From NCBI GenBank assembly GCA_963663945.1, contig OY760687.1:3472001-3536000 (forward strand): DNA of 64,000 nt. Reading direction: 5' to 3'. This DNA is from Bin87 sp963663945 (GTDB lineage: Bacteria > Chloroflexota > Dehalococcoidia > Lucifugimonadales > UBA3495). How positions within the stretch are numbered: the stretch's first letter is position 1; each line of letters opens with the position of its first letter. Under the pieces are notes generated by a model, which ran no database searches, was not told where the DNA came from, and was given only the letters and a program-made list of their open reading frames with translations. A program made the translations under genes and the position numbers. Shown here piece by piece: positions 1 through 8,719 of the stretch.

Positions 1-1
1 C

Positions 2-1087
2 GGCGCCTACCAGTTCGTGAACCGGGAGCTAAAGGAATACGCCGAGTACGAGGCCGTGCCCTACGATCACTGGCGGATGAACCCCGAGTTCAAGCACCTG
101 CGCATCAGCACCACGCCGGAGGATCTGACTCGCCTGGCCATGCTCCTCACCGGCGAGGCCAACATGGTCGATGTGCCCAAGGTGCTCCACCAGCAGGCCA
201 TCGACGAGGGCATGGAGGTGATCGAAAGTCCGCTGCCCACCGTTGGCCTGACCATCATTCCCTTCGGCCAGTACTACGTCTCCCAGGTGAACTGGAACCC
301 CGACACCGAGCCCTGGAACGCTCCCGGCGAAACCGGCGTGCTGGTCCGCCAGGCCATGAACCGGGCCATCGACCGGGATCAGATCATCAACGAGCTGTTC
401 AAAGGCCGCGGCGAGCCCATGTACAACACCATCTTCCACCCAACGCTGGAAGGCTGGAACTCGCGCTGGGAGGAGGAATTCGACGCCAAGTACGGTTACG
501 ATCCCGAGCTGGCGAAGCAGCTGCTGGACCAGGCCGGATTCCCCGGCGACAACGGCCAGAACCGTTTCAGCCTGGAGGTCTGGCAGAGCAGCCTGCCCGG
601 ATTGCCCGAAACCATCGAGGTGTCCCAGACCGTGGCCCAGTCCTTCGAGGATATCGGCATCAATGTGAAACTGGTGGAGGTGGAGTTCGCCCGCGCCCTG
701 GACGCCTTCCGCGACCGGCACGACGCCCACTTCATCCTTCCCGTTCGCCAGACTATCCGCCCCATCAACGCCAACACCAGGATCTATTACTACGCCGGCG
801 GAGGCCGGGTCAGCGAAACGTCGGGACTGCCCACGGGCGGCGCGCTCTACATGGAGGGCCAGTTGTACGACGAGACCTATGACCGCCTGCTGGTGGAAAC
901 CGACCCGACCGAGCGCAATCGGCTGGCCCGGGTCATGGGCGATGACATCTACGACACCTATCGTTCCATCCCCATCGTCAACGTCCGCTCCACCCTGGTG
1001 ATCGATCCTGACGAGGTGTCCGAGTACGTCTTCGGCAGCATCACCGGCGTCTTCGGCCACCTGGAGTACGCCAAGGCGGCCAGATAG
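2..1087 (+). CDS. ABC transporter substrate-binding protein, family 5 (C-terminal part)
   Basis: The reading frame is open from the first bases of the window, so the gene starts upstream; the GTG at 17 is probably internal. The visible 361 residues look like the second half of a peptide/nickel-type (SBP_bac_5, DppA/OppA-like) periplasmic binding protein. They include the family-typical stretch where residues after a VRQAMNRAIDRDQI segment lead into a GYDPELAKQLLDQAGFPG segment. Such proteins capture oligopeptides or other small solutes outside the membrane for an ABC permease. No partner permease or ATPase of this type follows: the next gene is convergent. The ligand cannot be read from the sequence. 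The signal peptide or lipobox would lie outside the window. Confidence 0.85.
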   Translation, partial: GAYQFVNRELKEYAEYEAVPYDHWRMNPEFKHLRISTTPEDLTRLAMLLTGEANMVDVPKVLHQQAIDEGMEVIESPLPTVGLTIIPFGQYYVSQVNWNPDTEPWNAPGETGVLVRQAMNRAIDRDQIINELFKGRGEPMYNTIFHPTLEGWNSRWEEEFDAKYGYDPELAKQLLDQAGFPGDNGQNRFSLEVWQSSLPGLPETIEVSQTVAQSFEDIGINVKLVEVEFARALDAFRDRHDAHFILPVRQTIRPINANTRIYYYAGGGRVSETSGLPTGGALYMEGQLYDETYDRLLVETDPTERNRLARVMGDDIYDTYRSIPIVNVRSTLVIDPDEVSEYVFGSITGVFGHLEYAKAAR

Positions 1088-1120
1088 GCGGGCTCCACAT
1101 CGTTATAACCAGGCACACAG

Positions 1121-1146
1121 CGGGGCGTCGGTCATCCGGCGCCCCG
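1121..1146. terminator. Hairpin between convergent binding-protein genes
   Basis: A GC-rich inverted repeat (CGGGGCG T CGG, loop TCAT, CCG G CGCCCCG) lies just after the stop of the family 5 binding protein and is followed by a short CTCTTT. It probably terminates the plus-strand transcript. The gene on the other side is convergent. Confidence 0.55.
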
Positions 1147-1252
1147 GCTCTTTGCTCCCTCGATGTGGCGGATGCTAAACTGACCCGGCCGGGAGGAGGG
1201 TTCCGACCGGGCCAGCCGCCCGAGAGGGGCAGGCGAAGGGGCGCTACCGCCG

Positions 1253-2392
1253 CTAAGGCAGCGCCCCGACCTTTTGCAGCAGGGCCTGCGTGCCGGCCAG
1301 ATCAGACAGATCGGCCAGCGTGATGTCGGGCTGCTCGATCTGGTCCAGCGGCGTCAGCAGAACTGACGGGCGGACATCCGCCACCATCGGGTACTCGAAG
1401 GTCGAACCGGCGAAGTACTGCTGGGCCACCGGGCTCAACAGGAAACGGACGAAGGCCTCGGCGTTTTCCGGGTTGTCCGCAGACTCGAGAATGCTGACGC
1501 CGGACACCAGCACGATGGCCCCGGGGCCGGCGGCGCGCAGGTGGGCATTGCGAGCCGGGAAGTCCTCGCCCTCTTCCGCGATGAAGCGGTACAGGTAGTA
1601 GTGGTTCACCAGGCCGACGTCGATCTCTCCGGAGGCGGCGGCGGCAACCTGCGGGGTATTCTTGGGATAGACCTGCACGTCGTTGTCCAGCATGGCGCGC
1701 AGCCATTCCTCGGTGCGTTCTTCGCCCCAGCCGACGCGCAGCGCGGTCACCATGGCCTGGAAGGAGCCGTTGGTGGGCGCCCAGCCGACCCGTCCCTTCC
1801 AGGACGGTTCGGTGAAGCCCCAGAGGTCGTCGGGCAGATCGGCCTCGGTGAGATCGTCGGTCCCGTACACCACCACCCGGGCGCGCCCGGTGATGCCCAC
1901 CCAATTGCCGTCGCTGGACCGCGCCCACTCGGGAGTCATCGCGATGACGTCCTCCGGCAACGGCACCATCATTTCGGAGACGGCGGCGAGCCCCCCGGGA
2001 TCCTGGGCGTAGAACACGTCGGCGGGCGAGTTCTCGCCCTCTTCAAGGAGCGTGGCGGCCAACGCACTGGTCCCGGCGTACTTTACCTGGACATCGATGC
2101 CGGTGGCGCCCTTGAACTGCTGGATGATCGGATCCACCAGCGACTCGCTGCGACCGGAGTAAATCACCAACTTGCCAGGGTCGTCAGTCCCGGACGACTC
2201 GCGCACGACCCGCGTGACCTCCACCGGCACTTCGCGGGTAACCTCGACTTCCCGGGTTACCTCAACCGGCGCCGCCGGCGGTTGAGTGGCGGGAGACCCG
2301 CAGGCTGCCATGAGTGGTATGAGGATCAGCGCGGCCGCTATCAGCAGCCAGGGAAGGGTGCGCGGGTCTGGTTTCGCCTGTTTATGCATCAT
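1253..2392 (-). CDS. Iron-type ABC transporter substrate-binding lipoprotein
   Basis: This is a 379-residue extracytoplasmic binding protein of the FbpA/FutA-like extracellular solute-binding family. A hydrophobic signal (about residues 13-30) ends in a lipobox with Cys31, so it should be a membrane-anchored lipoprotein. A low-complexity linker of repeated VEVTREV units (residues 43-62) follows, of a type common in Chloroflexota binding proteins. The mature domain opens with LVIYSGRSESLVDPI, typical of ferric-iron binding proteins, and includes a WAPTNGSFQAMVTALR segment. It is divergent from an ABC ATPase gene of matching class, but no permease is present. The start is supported by GGAGG about 6 nt upstream of the ATG. 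Ferric iron is the likely ligand by family; thiamine or another anion cannot be excluded. Confidence 0.85.
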   Translation of the reverse strand: MMHKQAKPDPRTLPWLLIAAALILIPLMAACGSPATQPPAAPVEVTREVEVTREVPVEVTRVVRESSGTDDPGKLVIYSGRSESLVDPIIQQFKGATGIDVQVKYAGTSALAATLLEEGENSPADVFYAQDPGGLAAVSEMMVPLPEDVIAMTPEWARSSDGNWVGITGRARVVVYGTDDLTEADLPDDLWGFTEPSWKGRVGWAPTNGSFQAMVTALRVGWGEERTEEWLRAMLDNDVQVYPKNTPQVAAAASGEIDVGLVNHYYLYRFIAEEGEDFPARNAHLRAAGPGAIVLVSGVSILESADNPENAEAFVRFLLSPVAQQYFAGSTFEYPMVADVRPSVLLTPLDQIEQPDITLADLSDLAGTQALLQKVGALP

Positions 2393-2513
2393 GGGTTCCT
2401 CCGCGATGGTCGCCGGAATTGCTCGGTTCGATGCCCGTCAACCTTCGATACGGCGCGCCACAAATGCGGTTGTGGCGGTACGTCATAGCAGTGTTCAGGC
2501 TGAACGTGTCCAT

Positions 2514-2542
2514 AAATTAGTGCAGACTTACTTTCATGTCAA
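2514..2542 (-). promoter_or_regulatory. Sigma-70-type promoter for the iron binding-protein gene
   Basis: On the minus strand there is TTGACA, a 17-nt spacer and TAATTT. The start codon lies about 115 nt further on, so the transcript would carry a leader of roughly 110 nt. It sits in the 475-base spacer 2393-2867 shared with the divergent ATPase gene. I see no clear DtxR- or Fur-type palindrome overlapping it and no gene in the spacer. Confidence 0.6.
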
Positions 2543-2788
2543 GTCCCCAATTACATGAAAAATCAATCAACATCGTCTGGATGTTTAACGCACGGATTCC
2601 CGAGTAATAACCGTGGCGCGACGCTTGGATCAACCCGTTCGGCGGGTGGTGGGAGCGGTTGCGCGGCGGATATGTCGAGGACACGCGAGGCCAGGGCCTC
2701 CCGTACGAGGCAGTCGCAGCGGCGGTCACCCCGGGTTCAAAGCCGGTTCTGCCGTGGGTCAATCTGCGGATTCTGCCTTCTGCATGTG

Positions 2789-2817
2789 TTGACAGGCAAT
2801 TGAGGCGCAGATACACT
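2789..2817 (+). promoter_or_regulatory. Sigma-70-type promoter for the ABC ATPase gene
   Basis: TTGACA, exactly 17 nt, then TACACT, placed about 50 nt before the ATPase start codon. The same TTGACA-N17-TACACT arrangement occurs upstream of the surface protein at 7407-7435, which supports both calls. Confidence 0.65.
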
Positions 2818-2867
2818 GACGCCAGCGTTCAATCAGCCTTCATTCGCCAACATGATATGGCCTGAAA

Positions 2868-4025
2868 ATGCTCCTCGCTCAATCTAAACAACAGACACAG
2901 GCGTCAGTCAGCGACGCGGTTACCGGGCACAAGGCCCTGCGGTTGTCGGGCCTGTGGAAATCCTTTCGGGACACGCAAGCCGTCGCCAACGTCGACCTTG
3001 ACGTTGAACCTGGCGAGATCCTTTGCCTGCTGGGCCCCAGCGGCTGTGGGAAGACAACCACTCTGCGCCTGATCGCCGGGTTTGACGCCCCCGACGCCGG
3101 CACGATAGAGATCGGCGGGCGCACCGTGTACGGGCCGGGCGTGAACGAGAGCCCGGAGAAGCGCCGCGTCGGTATGGTGTTCCAGGAAGGCGCCCTGTTC
3201 CCCCACCTGACCGTTGCCCAGAACATCGCCTTCGGGCTGGGTCGGGCGCGGCACCGCAAGGAGCAGGTGGCTGCGGCGCTGCGTATGGTTGACCTGGAAG
3301 GGTATGACGAACGGTATCCGCATCAGCTCTCCGGCGGACAGCAGCAGCGCGTGGCGCTGGCCCGCGCCCTGGCGCCGGAGCCCGACCTTATCCTCATGGA
3401 TGAGCCCTTCTCGAGCCTGGACCGGAGTCTGCGGGAACAGTTGCGCACCGAGGTGCGGGCGATCCTGAGGGAGCGCGGCGCCACCGTGGTCTGCGTGACC
3501 CACGACCAGGAAGAGGCCATGCAGTTGGGCGACCGGGTGGTAGTGATGAACGCGGGACATATCGAACAGCTGGGCTCGCCCGAGACGATATTCCACAACC
3601 CGGACAATCGCTTCACCGCCGAGTTCTTCGGCACCGCCGACTTCCTGCCGGCGTGGCAGGAGGGCGATTTCCTGGCCTGCGAGGTGGGAAGCGCGCCGTG
3701 GCCGTCGTTCTGGCCCTCGCCCTGGCCGGAGCACAAGGACCTGCAGGTCATGGTGCGCCCGGACTGCATGGACATCGTCCCGGATCCCTCAGGCGACTGC
3801 ACCGTAACCCGGCAGGAATTCATGGGCGCCTTCCACATGTACTCGGTGGCGTTGCCGTCGGGACAGCAAGTCCAGGTGATGAAGTCCCACGTGGAGCACG
3901 TCGAGCCCGGTTCCCGGGTTCGCATCGTCCTCCGCGACGGCCACAAGCTCCTGCCCTTCGTGGACGGCCAGGCCTTCTTCGACGGGCCGGCCTACCTGGC
4001 GGAGCTGAACGGGACGCACGGGTAG
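2868..4025 (+). CDS. ABC transporter ATP-binding protein, ferric-iron/spermidine type
   Basis: This 385-residue ATPase energises an importer. The nucleotide-binding domain shows Walker A GPSGCGKT (residues 56-63), Q-loop FQEG near 106, signature LSGGQQQR (154-161), Walker B LILMDEP (174-180) and the switch His in CVTHDQEEA. A C-terminal regulatory beta domain of the TOBE type follows residue about 250, as in FbpC, PotA and similar importer ATPases. It is transcribed divergently from the iron-type binding lipoprotein and is very likely its partner. The membrane permease expected between them is not in the window. The start is the ATG following the promoter at 2789-2817. Iron as substrate is inferred from the partner. 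Confidence 0.88.
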   Translation: MLLAQSKQQTQASVSDAVTGHKALRLSGLWKSFRDTQAVANVDLDVEPGEILCLLGPSGCGKTTTLRLIAGFDAPDAGTIEIGGRTVYGPGVNESPEKRRVGMVFQEGALFPHLTVAQNIAFGLGRARHRKEQVAAALRMVDLEGYDERYPHQLSGGQQQRVALARALAPEPDLILMDEPFSSLDRSLREQLRTEVRAILRERGATVVCVTHDQEEAMQLGDRVVVMNAGHIEQLGSPETIFHNPDNRFTAEFFGTADFLPAWQEGDFLACEVGSAPWPSFWPSPWPEHKDLQVMVRPDCMDIVPDPSGDCTVTRQEFMGAFHMYSVALPSGQQVQVMKSHVEHVEPGSRVRIVLRDGHKLLPFVDGQAFFDGPAYLAELNGTHG

Positions 4026-4050
4026 CGGCGACTAACGCTGCTGATTAGCG

Positions 4051-4078
4051 ATGCCGCCCGGATGGGGCGGCATTTTTT
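4051..4078 (+). terminator. Rho-independent terminator after the ABC ATPase
   Basis: Stem ATGCCGCCC / GGGCGGCAT around a GATG loop, followed by a run of T (CATTTTTTGG), 25 nt after the ATPase stop. It is a textbook intrinsic terminator on the plus strand. It also lies at the 3' end of the convergent small gene at 4083-4331. Confidence 0.85.
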
Positions 4079-4082
4079 GGTT

Positions 4083-4331
4083 TTATCGGTTGCGGTCCTC
4101 TCGGACGTACCGGGCAGAGCAGTAGAGGTTGCCGCCAAGCCATTCGGCGATGCGCTGACGGAGCTCGGTGGCGGCCCTCATCACGTCATCTTGGGACGGA
4201 TCCAGGTTGCCTACTATCGTAGTGGGGGCCTTGAGTGGGCTGATTTCTACAGCCACTACCTGTCCGTCGGGGAAGTCCGTGAGAGTTTCCATCTCGATGG
4301 TCATACCCCGGATCACGCCTTTGGTCTTCAT
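4083..4331 (-). CDS. Small conserved-looking protein, possibly antitoxin-like
   Basis: An 82-residue protein beginning MKTKGVIRGMTIEME and ending RYVREDRNR. A short beta-rich start containing a LPDGQ-like turn (DFPDGQVVAVEI), followed by an acidic/basic tail, resembles the small antitoxin-like proteins often paired with PIN toxins. Here no toxin gene is adjacent, so this is only a resemblance. It ends almost against the ATPase terminator and is convergent with the ATPase. The ribosome-binding site (AAGAGA) is weak. The spacer upstream (4332-4575) shows no gene. I do not recognise a definite family. Confidence 0.5.
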   Translation of the reverse strand: MKTKGVIRGMTIEMETLTDFPDGQVVAVEISPLKAPTTIVGNLDPSQDDVMRAATELRQRIAEWLGGNLYCSARYVREDRNR

Positions 4332-4575
4332 ATCAATCTCTTGCGGCTCGCGTCGGGGTATAGTCCGCCTTCATGTGGATTGATTGTCGTTGGGGATCGT
4401 ACGACGGGTCAACTTGTTGCTCGGATACCTGCTGTCGAGTACCTCCGCGCGCCCCCGTCCTATAATGGTTGCTCGGACGTAACGATCCACGCGACAACGA
4501 CGCGGACGGGCAGAAGTTGACTACGATGCGTGCCTCCGTAGCGCCCGCATCCGGTCTGCATCATGGAGATATATA

Positions 4576-5262
4576 TTGAACCAGATCAAAGCGATATTTT
4601 TCGACGGGGACGACACCCTCTGGGACTTCCGCTCCGCCATGTTGAGCGCGCTGGAGGTGACGCTGGCTGAGCTGCGGCGGATGGCGGGCAACGCGGCGGC
4701 CGAGGCGCTCACCGTGCAGCGGATGACGGAAATCCGGGAGGCCGTTGCCGAGGAGATGAGCGAGGCCACGACCTCGGTGGAGGTAATTCGCCACGAGGCC
4801 CTGGCGCGGACACTGGCGGAGGTCGGCCACCGCAGCGATGACGGCGCACAGCGGTTGTACGAGGTTTACACCGAGGCCCGGTTCGGGGCGACCCGGCCGT
4901 TTCCGGGCGTGGTCGACGTGCTGAACGACCTCAAAAGCCGCTACCGGCTCGGTCTGGTGTCCAACGGCAACACCTACCCGGACCGGGTTGGTCTCGACGG
5001 GATGTTTGACTTTGTGATCCTGGCCGTGGAGTGCGGCATCGCCAAGCCCGACCCGCGCATCTTTGAACTGGCTATGGGCAAGTGCGGCTGCGACGCAACG
5101 CAGGTGGTCCACGTCGGCGATTCCCTGCAGTCCGACGTTGCGGGTGCCAACGGGTGCGGCATCCGCAGCGTGTGGCTGAACCAGGACGGCGGGGCGAACG
5201 TTTCGGGCATCACGCCGGACCACGAGATCAGCGACCTGCGGGAGTTGCTGGCGTTCCTGTAG
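4576..5262 (+). CDS. HAD-superfamily hydrolase, subfamily IA
   Basis: A 228-residue haloacid-dehalogenase-like phosphatase. Motif I is DGDDTLW with nucleophile Asp10 and Asp12, motif II is VSNGN (about residues 136-140), motif III is the Lys in IAKPDP and motif IV is HVGDSLQSDVAGA (about 177-189). A helical cap lies between motifs I and II. Members hydrolyse small phosphate esters such as phosphoglycolate or nucleotides; the substrate cannot be deduced. The start is TTG, chosen because GGAG lies 7 nt upstream and because the nearby ATG at 4563 is out of frame. It is a single gene, convergent with the surface-protein gene and sharing a hairpin with it. Confidence 0.85.
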   Translation: MNQIKAIFFDGDDTLWDFRSAMLSALEVTLAELRRMAGNAAAEALTVQRMTEIREAVAEEMSEATTSVEVIRHEALARTLAEVGHRSDDGAQRLYEVYTEARFGATRPFPGVVDVLNDLKSRYRLGLVSNGNTYPDRVGLDGMFDFVILAVECGIAKPDPRIFELAMGKCGCDATQVVHVGDSLQSDVAGANGCGIRSVWLNQDGGANVSGITPDHEISDLRELLAFL

Positions 5263-5287
5263 CGACGCCGACGTTGAGAATGCAAAT

Positions 5288-5313
5288 GGGAGCCCCTCCA
5301 GCGAGGGGCTCCC
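5288..5313. terminator. Hairpin terminator between convergent genes
   Basis: A perfect 10-bp inverted repeat (GGGAGCCCCT, loop CCAGCG, AGGGGCTCCC) lies between the HAD gene and the convergent surface-protein gene. T-runs are weak on both sides, so it may act as a shared bidirectional terminator. Confidence 0.6.
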
Positions 5314-5359
5314 GGGTTATAGCTCGGTCGGTCGACCGGAACGGTTGTGGGTTGGCCGG

Positions 5360-7282
5360 CTACGGCTTGACGGCCAGCGCCTCGTCATCCACCACGGTCA
5401 GCGACACGGTGTAGTCGCCGGTGTTGCCGACGCTTTGGTACGGTGTGCCGACACCGAAGTAATACGTGCCGGGACTGAAGTCATCCACGAAAGCGTCCAC
5501 CGGCGCCTCACGAGAGAGATTTTCTCCAGCCCCGTTGTTTCGCCAGATTGCCCAAAGGCCCACACCGATCGGGCCGTCGAGCATCTCGATGCGATAGGCG
5601 CCCGCGTCGGTTATCTCGAAGCGGAACACGTCCTTGTCGTCTGCGCACTCGATCCCCCATCTCGGCACGACGCTACCGCCCTCCGTTTTCGCCCAGGCCC
5701 AGGCATTGGGGTTCGTGCTGTCGCCCGGGGCCACGTCGGAGTTGATGCGGGCGATGATCGACTCTCCGGGATGGATGAGGACGTCGGGGTGAGTGCGGCT
5801 GTCGTCCGCGTGGTCGTCCTGCCGCACCGAGATGGTGTAATGCCCGGTGCCGATGCGGTACTGCGCTCCAGACCCGACGGCGATGTAGTAGGTCCCGTCT
5901 TCATCTGGCGTGAAGTATGCCCGCGCCCAGTTAGAGATGAAGCCGCCCCGGTCCTGCTCACCCAGCACCTGTTCGCCCGCTTCGTTGACGATCTCCAGGA
6001 TGCTCGGGTCGATGAGGTGATTGTCCACGTAGGGGGTGCCGCCGTCTTCCAGGAGCTGCATCCGGCTCTCCGCTTCGATGATGTAGTTCTCCCCAGCCTC
6101 GGCGACGAAGGCGAACCAGTCCCGGCCGCCGTCCTCATCGGTTAGCTCACCGTGCTCGACGCTGAAGAAGCCGTCGCCAGCCGATATGGAGTTCTCCATC
6201 CCCAGGTTCGTTGGAGGCTCCGGGTTGGTGGCGGGGGGATCCACTATGGGCGTGGGTTCCTCTGTGGGTTCGGGTTCCGCTATGGGTTCCTCGGGCGGCG
6301 TGATGGCAGGTTCGTCGACGTCAACCTGGAACACTCGGTGCGCCCGAACGTTGCGCAACCCGTGGAAGATGCGATTGATGCGGCTGCTGCCGGTGTCGGT
6401 GATCCAGATGCCGCCATCGCGGTGGTTCGGGTTGTAGCCGAGGCCCGTGCCGGGTCCGCCGCCCTCCACGCTGATGCCGTTGGCGTCCCGGTCGTCGGCC
6501 TGAACCGTGTAGCCGAACACGAGGGCGTCCGGTCCGTAGCTGCGCAGGAAGGGCGCGAACCGGCGGTTTTCGCCGACCTGCAGGTAGATGCCGGCGTAGT
6601 CCGCCTGCTTGCCAGTGTCGGGATTGACGGTCGTCACATCACCGGTGAAATGCGCGGTGATCTCGATGACGTCGCCCGCGGCGTACCCGACCCGGGGCTC
6701 CTGGCCATCGGATGCCGGGAGTTCGTGTGGGACCGAAGTGATCTCAAGGTGGTGGATGCCCACGCCGTCGTCGTCTGTGATCGTGATGGTGCACTCGCCG
6801 TCGTGGCCTTTGCTGACGGCGTTGAGGAATTTGACGGTGAAGGTCTCGTCGATTTCAGGGTAATTGTCTTCCAACGTGTGGAAATCGCGACCCATTCTGC
6901 CGTGCTTGGACTGGTAGCCATTGCTGGCCTGTCGTTCCTGGTGGAGGTGCTCGTAGTCCGTCGCGTCGGCCGTGATCGGGTGCGTGTACCACCACACCTT
7001 CATGGTCTCGTGGGGCCATTCGGAATCGAACTTCTTCATGACCATCAGGCGGAAGTCGTCGCCTTCTTCGACTACCGATTCCAGGCAGTTGATCTTCAGC
7101 CAGGGCTCATATTTCCCCACGTGGGGAGCCGCGACCGCCACGCGATTGTGCGGGTATAAGGAACCGAGCGCGATGGTGAGTCCCAGCGAACCGATCAGGG
7201 CTATCAGAAGTCCGATGTTCAGCGTCCGAGTCTCGCGAACCCCCAGAATCCTGAAAGTTCTCCGTATGGCTATCATGAGCAT
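5360..7282 (-). CDS. Large exported surface protein with Calx-beta-like and pre-peptidase-like domains
   Basis: A 640-residue secreted or membrane-anchored protein. A basic N terminus (IRRTFRILG) is followed by a hydrophobic segment at about residues 24-42. Next comes a Calx-beta-like module with a VEEGDD...FTVKF...ITITDDD pattern (about 57-170). Then there is a beta domain with GTGLGYNPNH, a proline/glutamate linker (about 325-360), and two modules resembling bacterial pre-peptidase C-terminal domains (DWFAFVAEAGENYIIEAE and DVFRFEITDAGAYRIEM, each ending in a GTYY element). It carries no enzyme motif. GGAGG 8 nt upstream supports the start. It is monocistronic with its own promoter. Adhesion, envelope or matrix functions are plausible but unproven. 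Confidence 0.8.
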   Translation of the reverse strand: MLMIAIRRTFRILGVRETRTLNIGLLIALIGSLGLTIALGSLYPHNRVAVAAPHVGKYEPWLKINCLESVVEEGDDFRLMVMKKFDSEWPHETMKVWWYTHPITADATDYEHLHQERQASNGYQSKHGRMGRDFHTLEDNYPEIDETFTVKFLNAVSKGHDGECTITITDDDGVGIHHLEITSVPHELPASDGQEPRVGYAAGDVIEITAHFTGDVTTVNPDTGKQADYAGIYLQVGENRRFAPFLRSYGPDALVFGYTVQADDRDANGISVEGGGPGTGLGYNPNHRDGGIWITDTGSSRINRIFHGLRNVRAHRVFQVDVDEPAITPPEEPIAEPEPTEEPTPIVDPPATNPEPPTNLGMENSISAGDGFFSVEHGELTDEDGGRDWFAFVAEAGENYIIEAESRMQLLEDGGTPYVDNHLIDPSILEIVNEAGEQVLGEQDRGGFISNWARAYFTPDEDGTYYIAVGSGAQYRIGTGHYTISVRQDDHADDSRTHPDVLIHPGESIIARINSDVAPGDSTNPNAWAWAKTEGGSVVPRWGIECADDKDVFRFEITDAGAYRIEMLDGPIGVGLWAIWRNNGAGENLSREAPVDAFVDDFSPGTYYFGVGTPYQSVGNTGDYTVSLTVVDDEALAVKP

Positions 7283-7406
7283 AGGTATATCCTCCCTTGG
7301 TTTCAGTTATTCCCCGCGGGCTGCGGGCGCTCGGCGCGGGAAACGGCGCCCCGATCGAGCACGGTATCGTTATGACAGATAATATGTATCAGTATATATG
7401 ATATTA

Positions 7407-7435
7407 AGTGTATGAGTGATCCATAGTCCTGTCAA
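7407..7435 (-). promoter_or_regulatory. Promoter of the surface-protein gene
   Basis: On the minus strand there is TTGACA, a 17-nt spacer and TACACT, followed by an AT-rich leader of about 120 nt (ATATATA-rich, 7375-7405) before the start codon at 7282. It is an excellent match to a housekeeping promoter. Confidence 0.7.
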
Positions 7436-7451
7436 TCCCGGTCGTGACCTC

Positions 7452-7583
7452 ACGTGTACCGAGGTTGTCATCGCGAGGAGCGTGGCGACGTGGCGATCTG
7501 GTAGCTGCAAGATTCCCCGGCTGCCACCATGAGACTGCCATGCTTCGCTCGCAATGACAGTTCGACTGAAACTGGGTATGCGT
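7452..7583. repeat. 132-bp MITE-like inverted-repeat element, copy 1
   Basis: The element runs from ACGTGTACC to AAACTGGGTATGCGT. Its inner arms are GTCATCGCGAGGAGCGTGG on the left and the inverted form of CTTCGCTCGCAATGAC on the right. A second copy of exactly the same length lies at 10866-10997. The outer ends are imperfect terminal inverted repeats (ACGnnTACCnnGTT). It carries no gene, and no transposase is present in the window. Confidence 0.75.
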
Positions 7584-7951
7584 CAGCGGTCGTGACGACG
7601 CGGCGTCAATGCGGCTGCGGTAGCCACCGGTCGTGCGTTAGCCAGGACCGGTGCGGAGCGGAGAGGCGGCCGAAATGGGCAGCGCGGGCACGAATCCGTG
7701 CAGGGTGCACCCGCTGGCAGCGCTGGTCGAGTTTTTACGAAGCGTGCGGGATCGAATCGGCGAGTCCTGCCTCGAGTTGCTCGACGCCTGGCGTGTCCGA
7801 AAGCGCGGTTGACCGGCTCCGCTGCCGGACCGGTATGGGTCATGCATGGACCAAGGGTTGGCTCCGCTGTGGGCGGCGGTAGCCGGCGGATGGAGTATAA
7901 TCGCGACATTCCCGGGCTTATCCCCGAGACTTATCCCCGGAGGGAGGGGTC
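7584..7951. other. Non-coding spacer before the metalloregulator gene
   Basis: No supported gene. Open frames here have unnatural arginine/cysteine-rich composition and no ribosome-binding sites. The last 40 bases contain a strong purine-rich ribosome-binding site (GGAGGGAGGGG) for the gene at 7952. Confidence 0.6.
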
Positions 7952-8719
7952 GTGCCGCGACCGCGCAAAACCGCCACCGAGTCCAGGGCCCAGACGGAAG
8001 GGCACGACACGCCGGACCGACTGTCGCCCGTTACCGAGAACTACCTGCTGTCCCTGTACAAGATGTGGGAGGACTCGGAGATCCCGACGCTGACGCAGTT
8101 GACGGAAGCGTTGCGGCAGTTGCCGCCGACCGAAGGGCTGGGGACGTCGGTGCCGTCGGTGGCCGGCATGCTGCGTCGCATGCAGAAGCAGGGCCTGGTG
8201 GACATCGGCAGCGACAAGCGCATCCGGATGACGAGGCGAGGGCAGACCGAAGGCGAGAACATCGCGCGCCGCCACCGGCTGGCAGAATGGCTCGTGGTGA
8301 GCCTGCTGGGCATGGAGTTGCACGAGGCCCACATTGAGGCGCACCAACTGGAGCACGGCATGTCCGACGCGATGGAGGCCAAGCTCATGGAGCGGTTGGG
8401 CAACCCGACCCACTCGCCTTTCGGCTGGCCGATACCGGGCAGTGGGCCGAGCACGCCGTCGCCGGGCGCGGTGACCCTGGACAACGCCGCCAACGGTACG
8501 GCCTACGTGGTGGACCGGGTCCCGGAAGAGGATGCGGAGTTGCTGAAATTCCTGAGCGAGGCGCAGTTGGTGCCCGAACGCTGCATCACCCTGCTGGAGG
8601 GGATGCCGTACCTGGGGGTCATGCAGGTGGAGACGGAGGTGGACCGCATCTCCATCGGCTACAACGTGGCGCGGCAGATCGTGGTGCGGCCGGCCGTGGA
8701 AAACGAGGGCGACGACTAG
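7952..8719 (+). CDS. DtxR/MntR-family metal-dependent transcriptional regulator
   Basis: A 255-residue repressor of the iron/manganese-dependent DtxR family. The N-terminal winged helix spans about residues 25-90 (ENYLLSLYKM..., SVPSVAGMLRRMQKQGLV). The dimerisation/metal domain has the characteristic RHRLAEWLVVSLLGMELHEA followed by EAHQLEHGMSD, which supplies the His/Glu metal ligands. The C-terminal part (about 165-250) is an FeoA/SH3-like domain. Such proteins bind metal and repress uptake genes. Targets in this window could include the iron-type ABC genes near 2.5 kb, but I could not find the operator. The GTG start is fixed by GGAGGGAGGGG. The 3' end overlaps the convergent gene by 4 bp. 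Confidence 0.9.
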   Translation: MPRPRKTATESRAQTEGHDTPDRLSPVTENYLLSLYKMWEDSEIPTLTQLTEALRQLPPTEGLGTSVPSVAGMLRRMQKQGLVDIGSDKRIRMTRRGQTEGENIARRHRLAEWLVVSLLGMELHEAHIEAHQLEHGMSDAMEAKLMERLGNPTHSPFGWPIPGSGPSTPSPGAVTLDNAANGTAYVVDRVPEEDAELLKFLSEAQLVPERCITLLEGMPYLGVMQVETEVDRISIGYNVARQIVVRPAVENEGDD

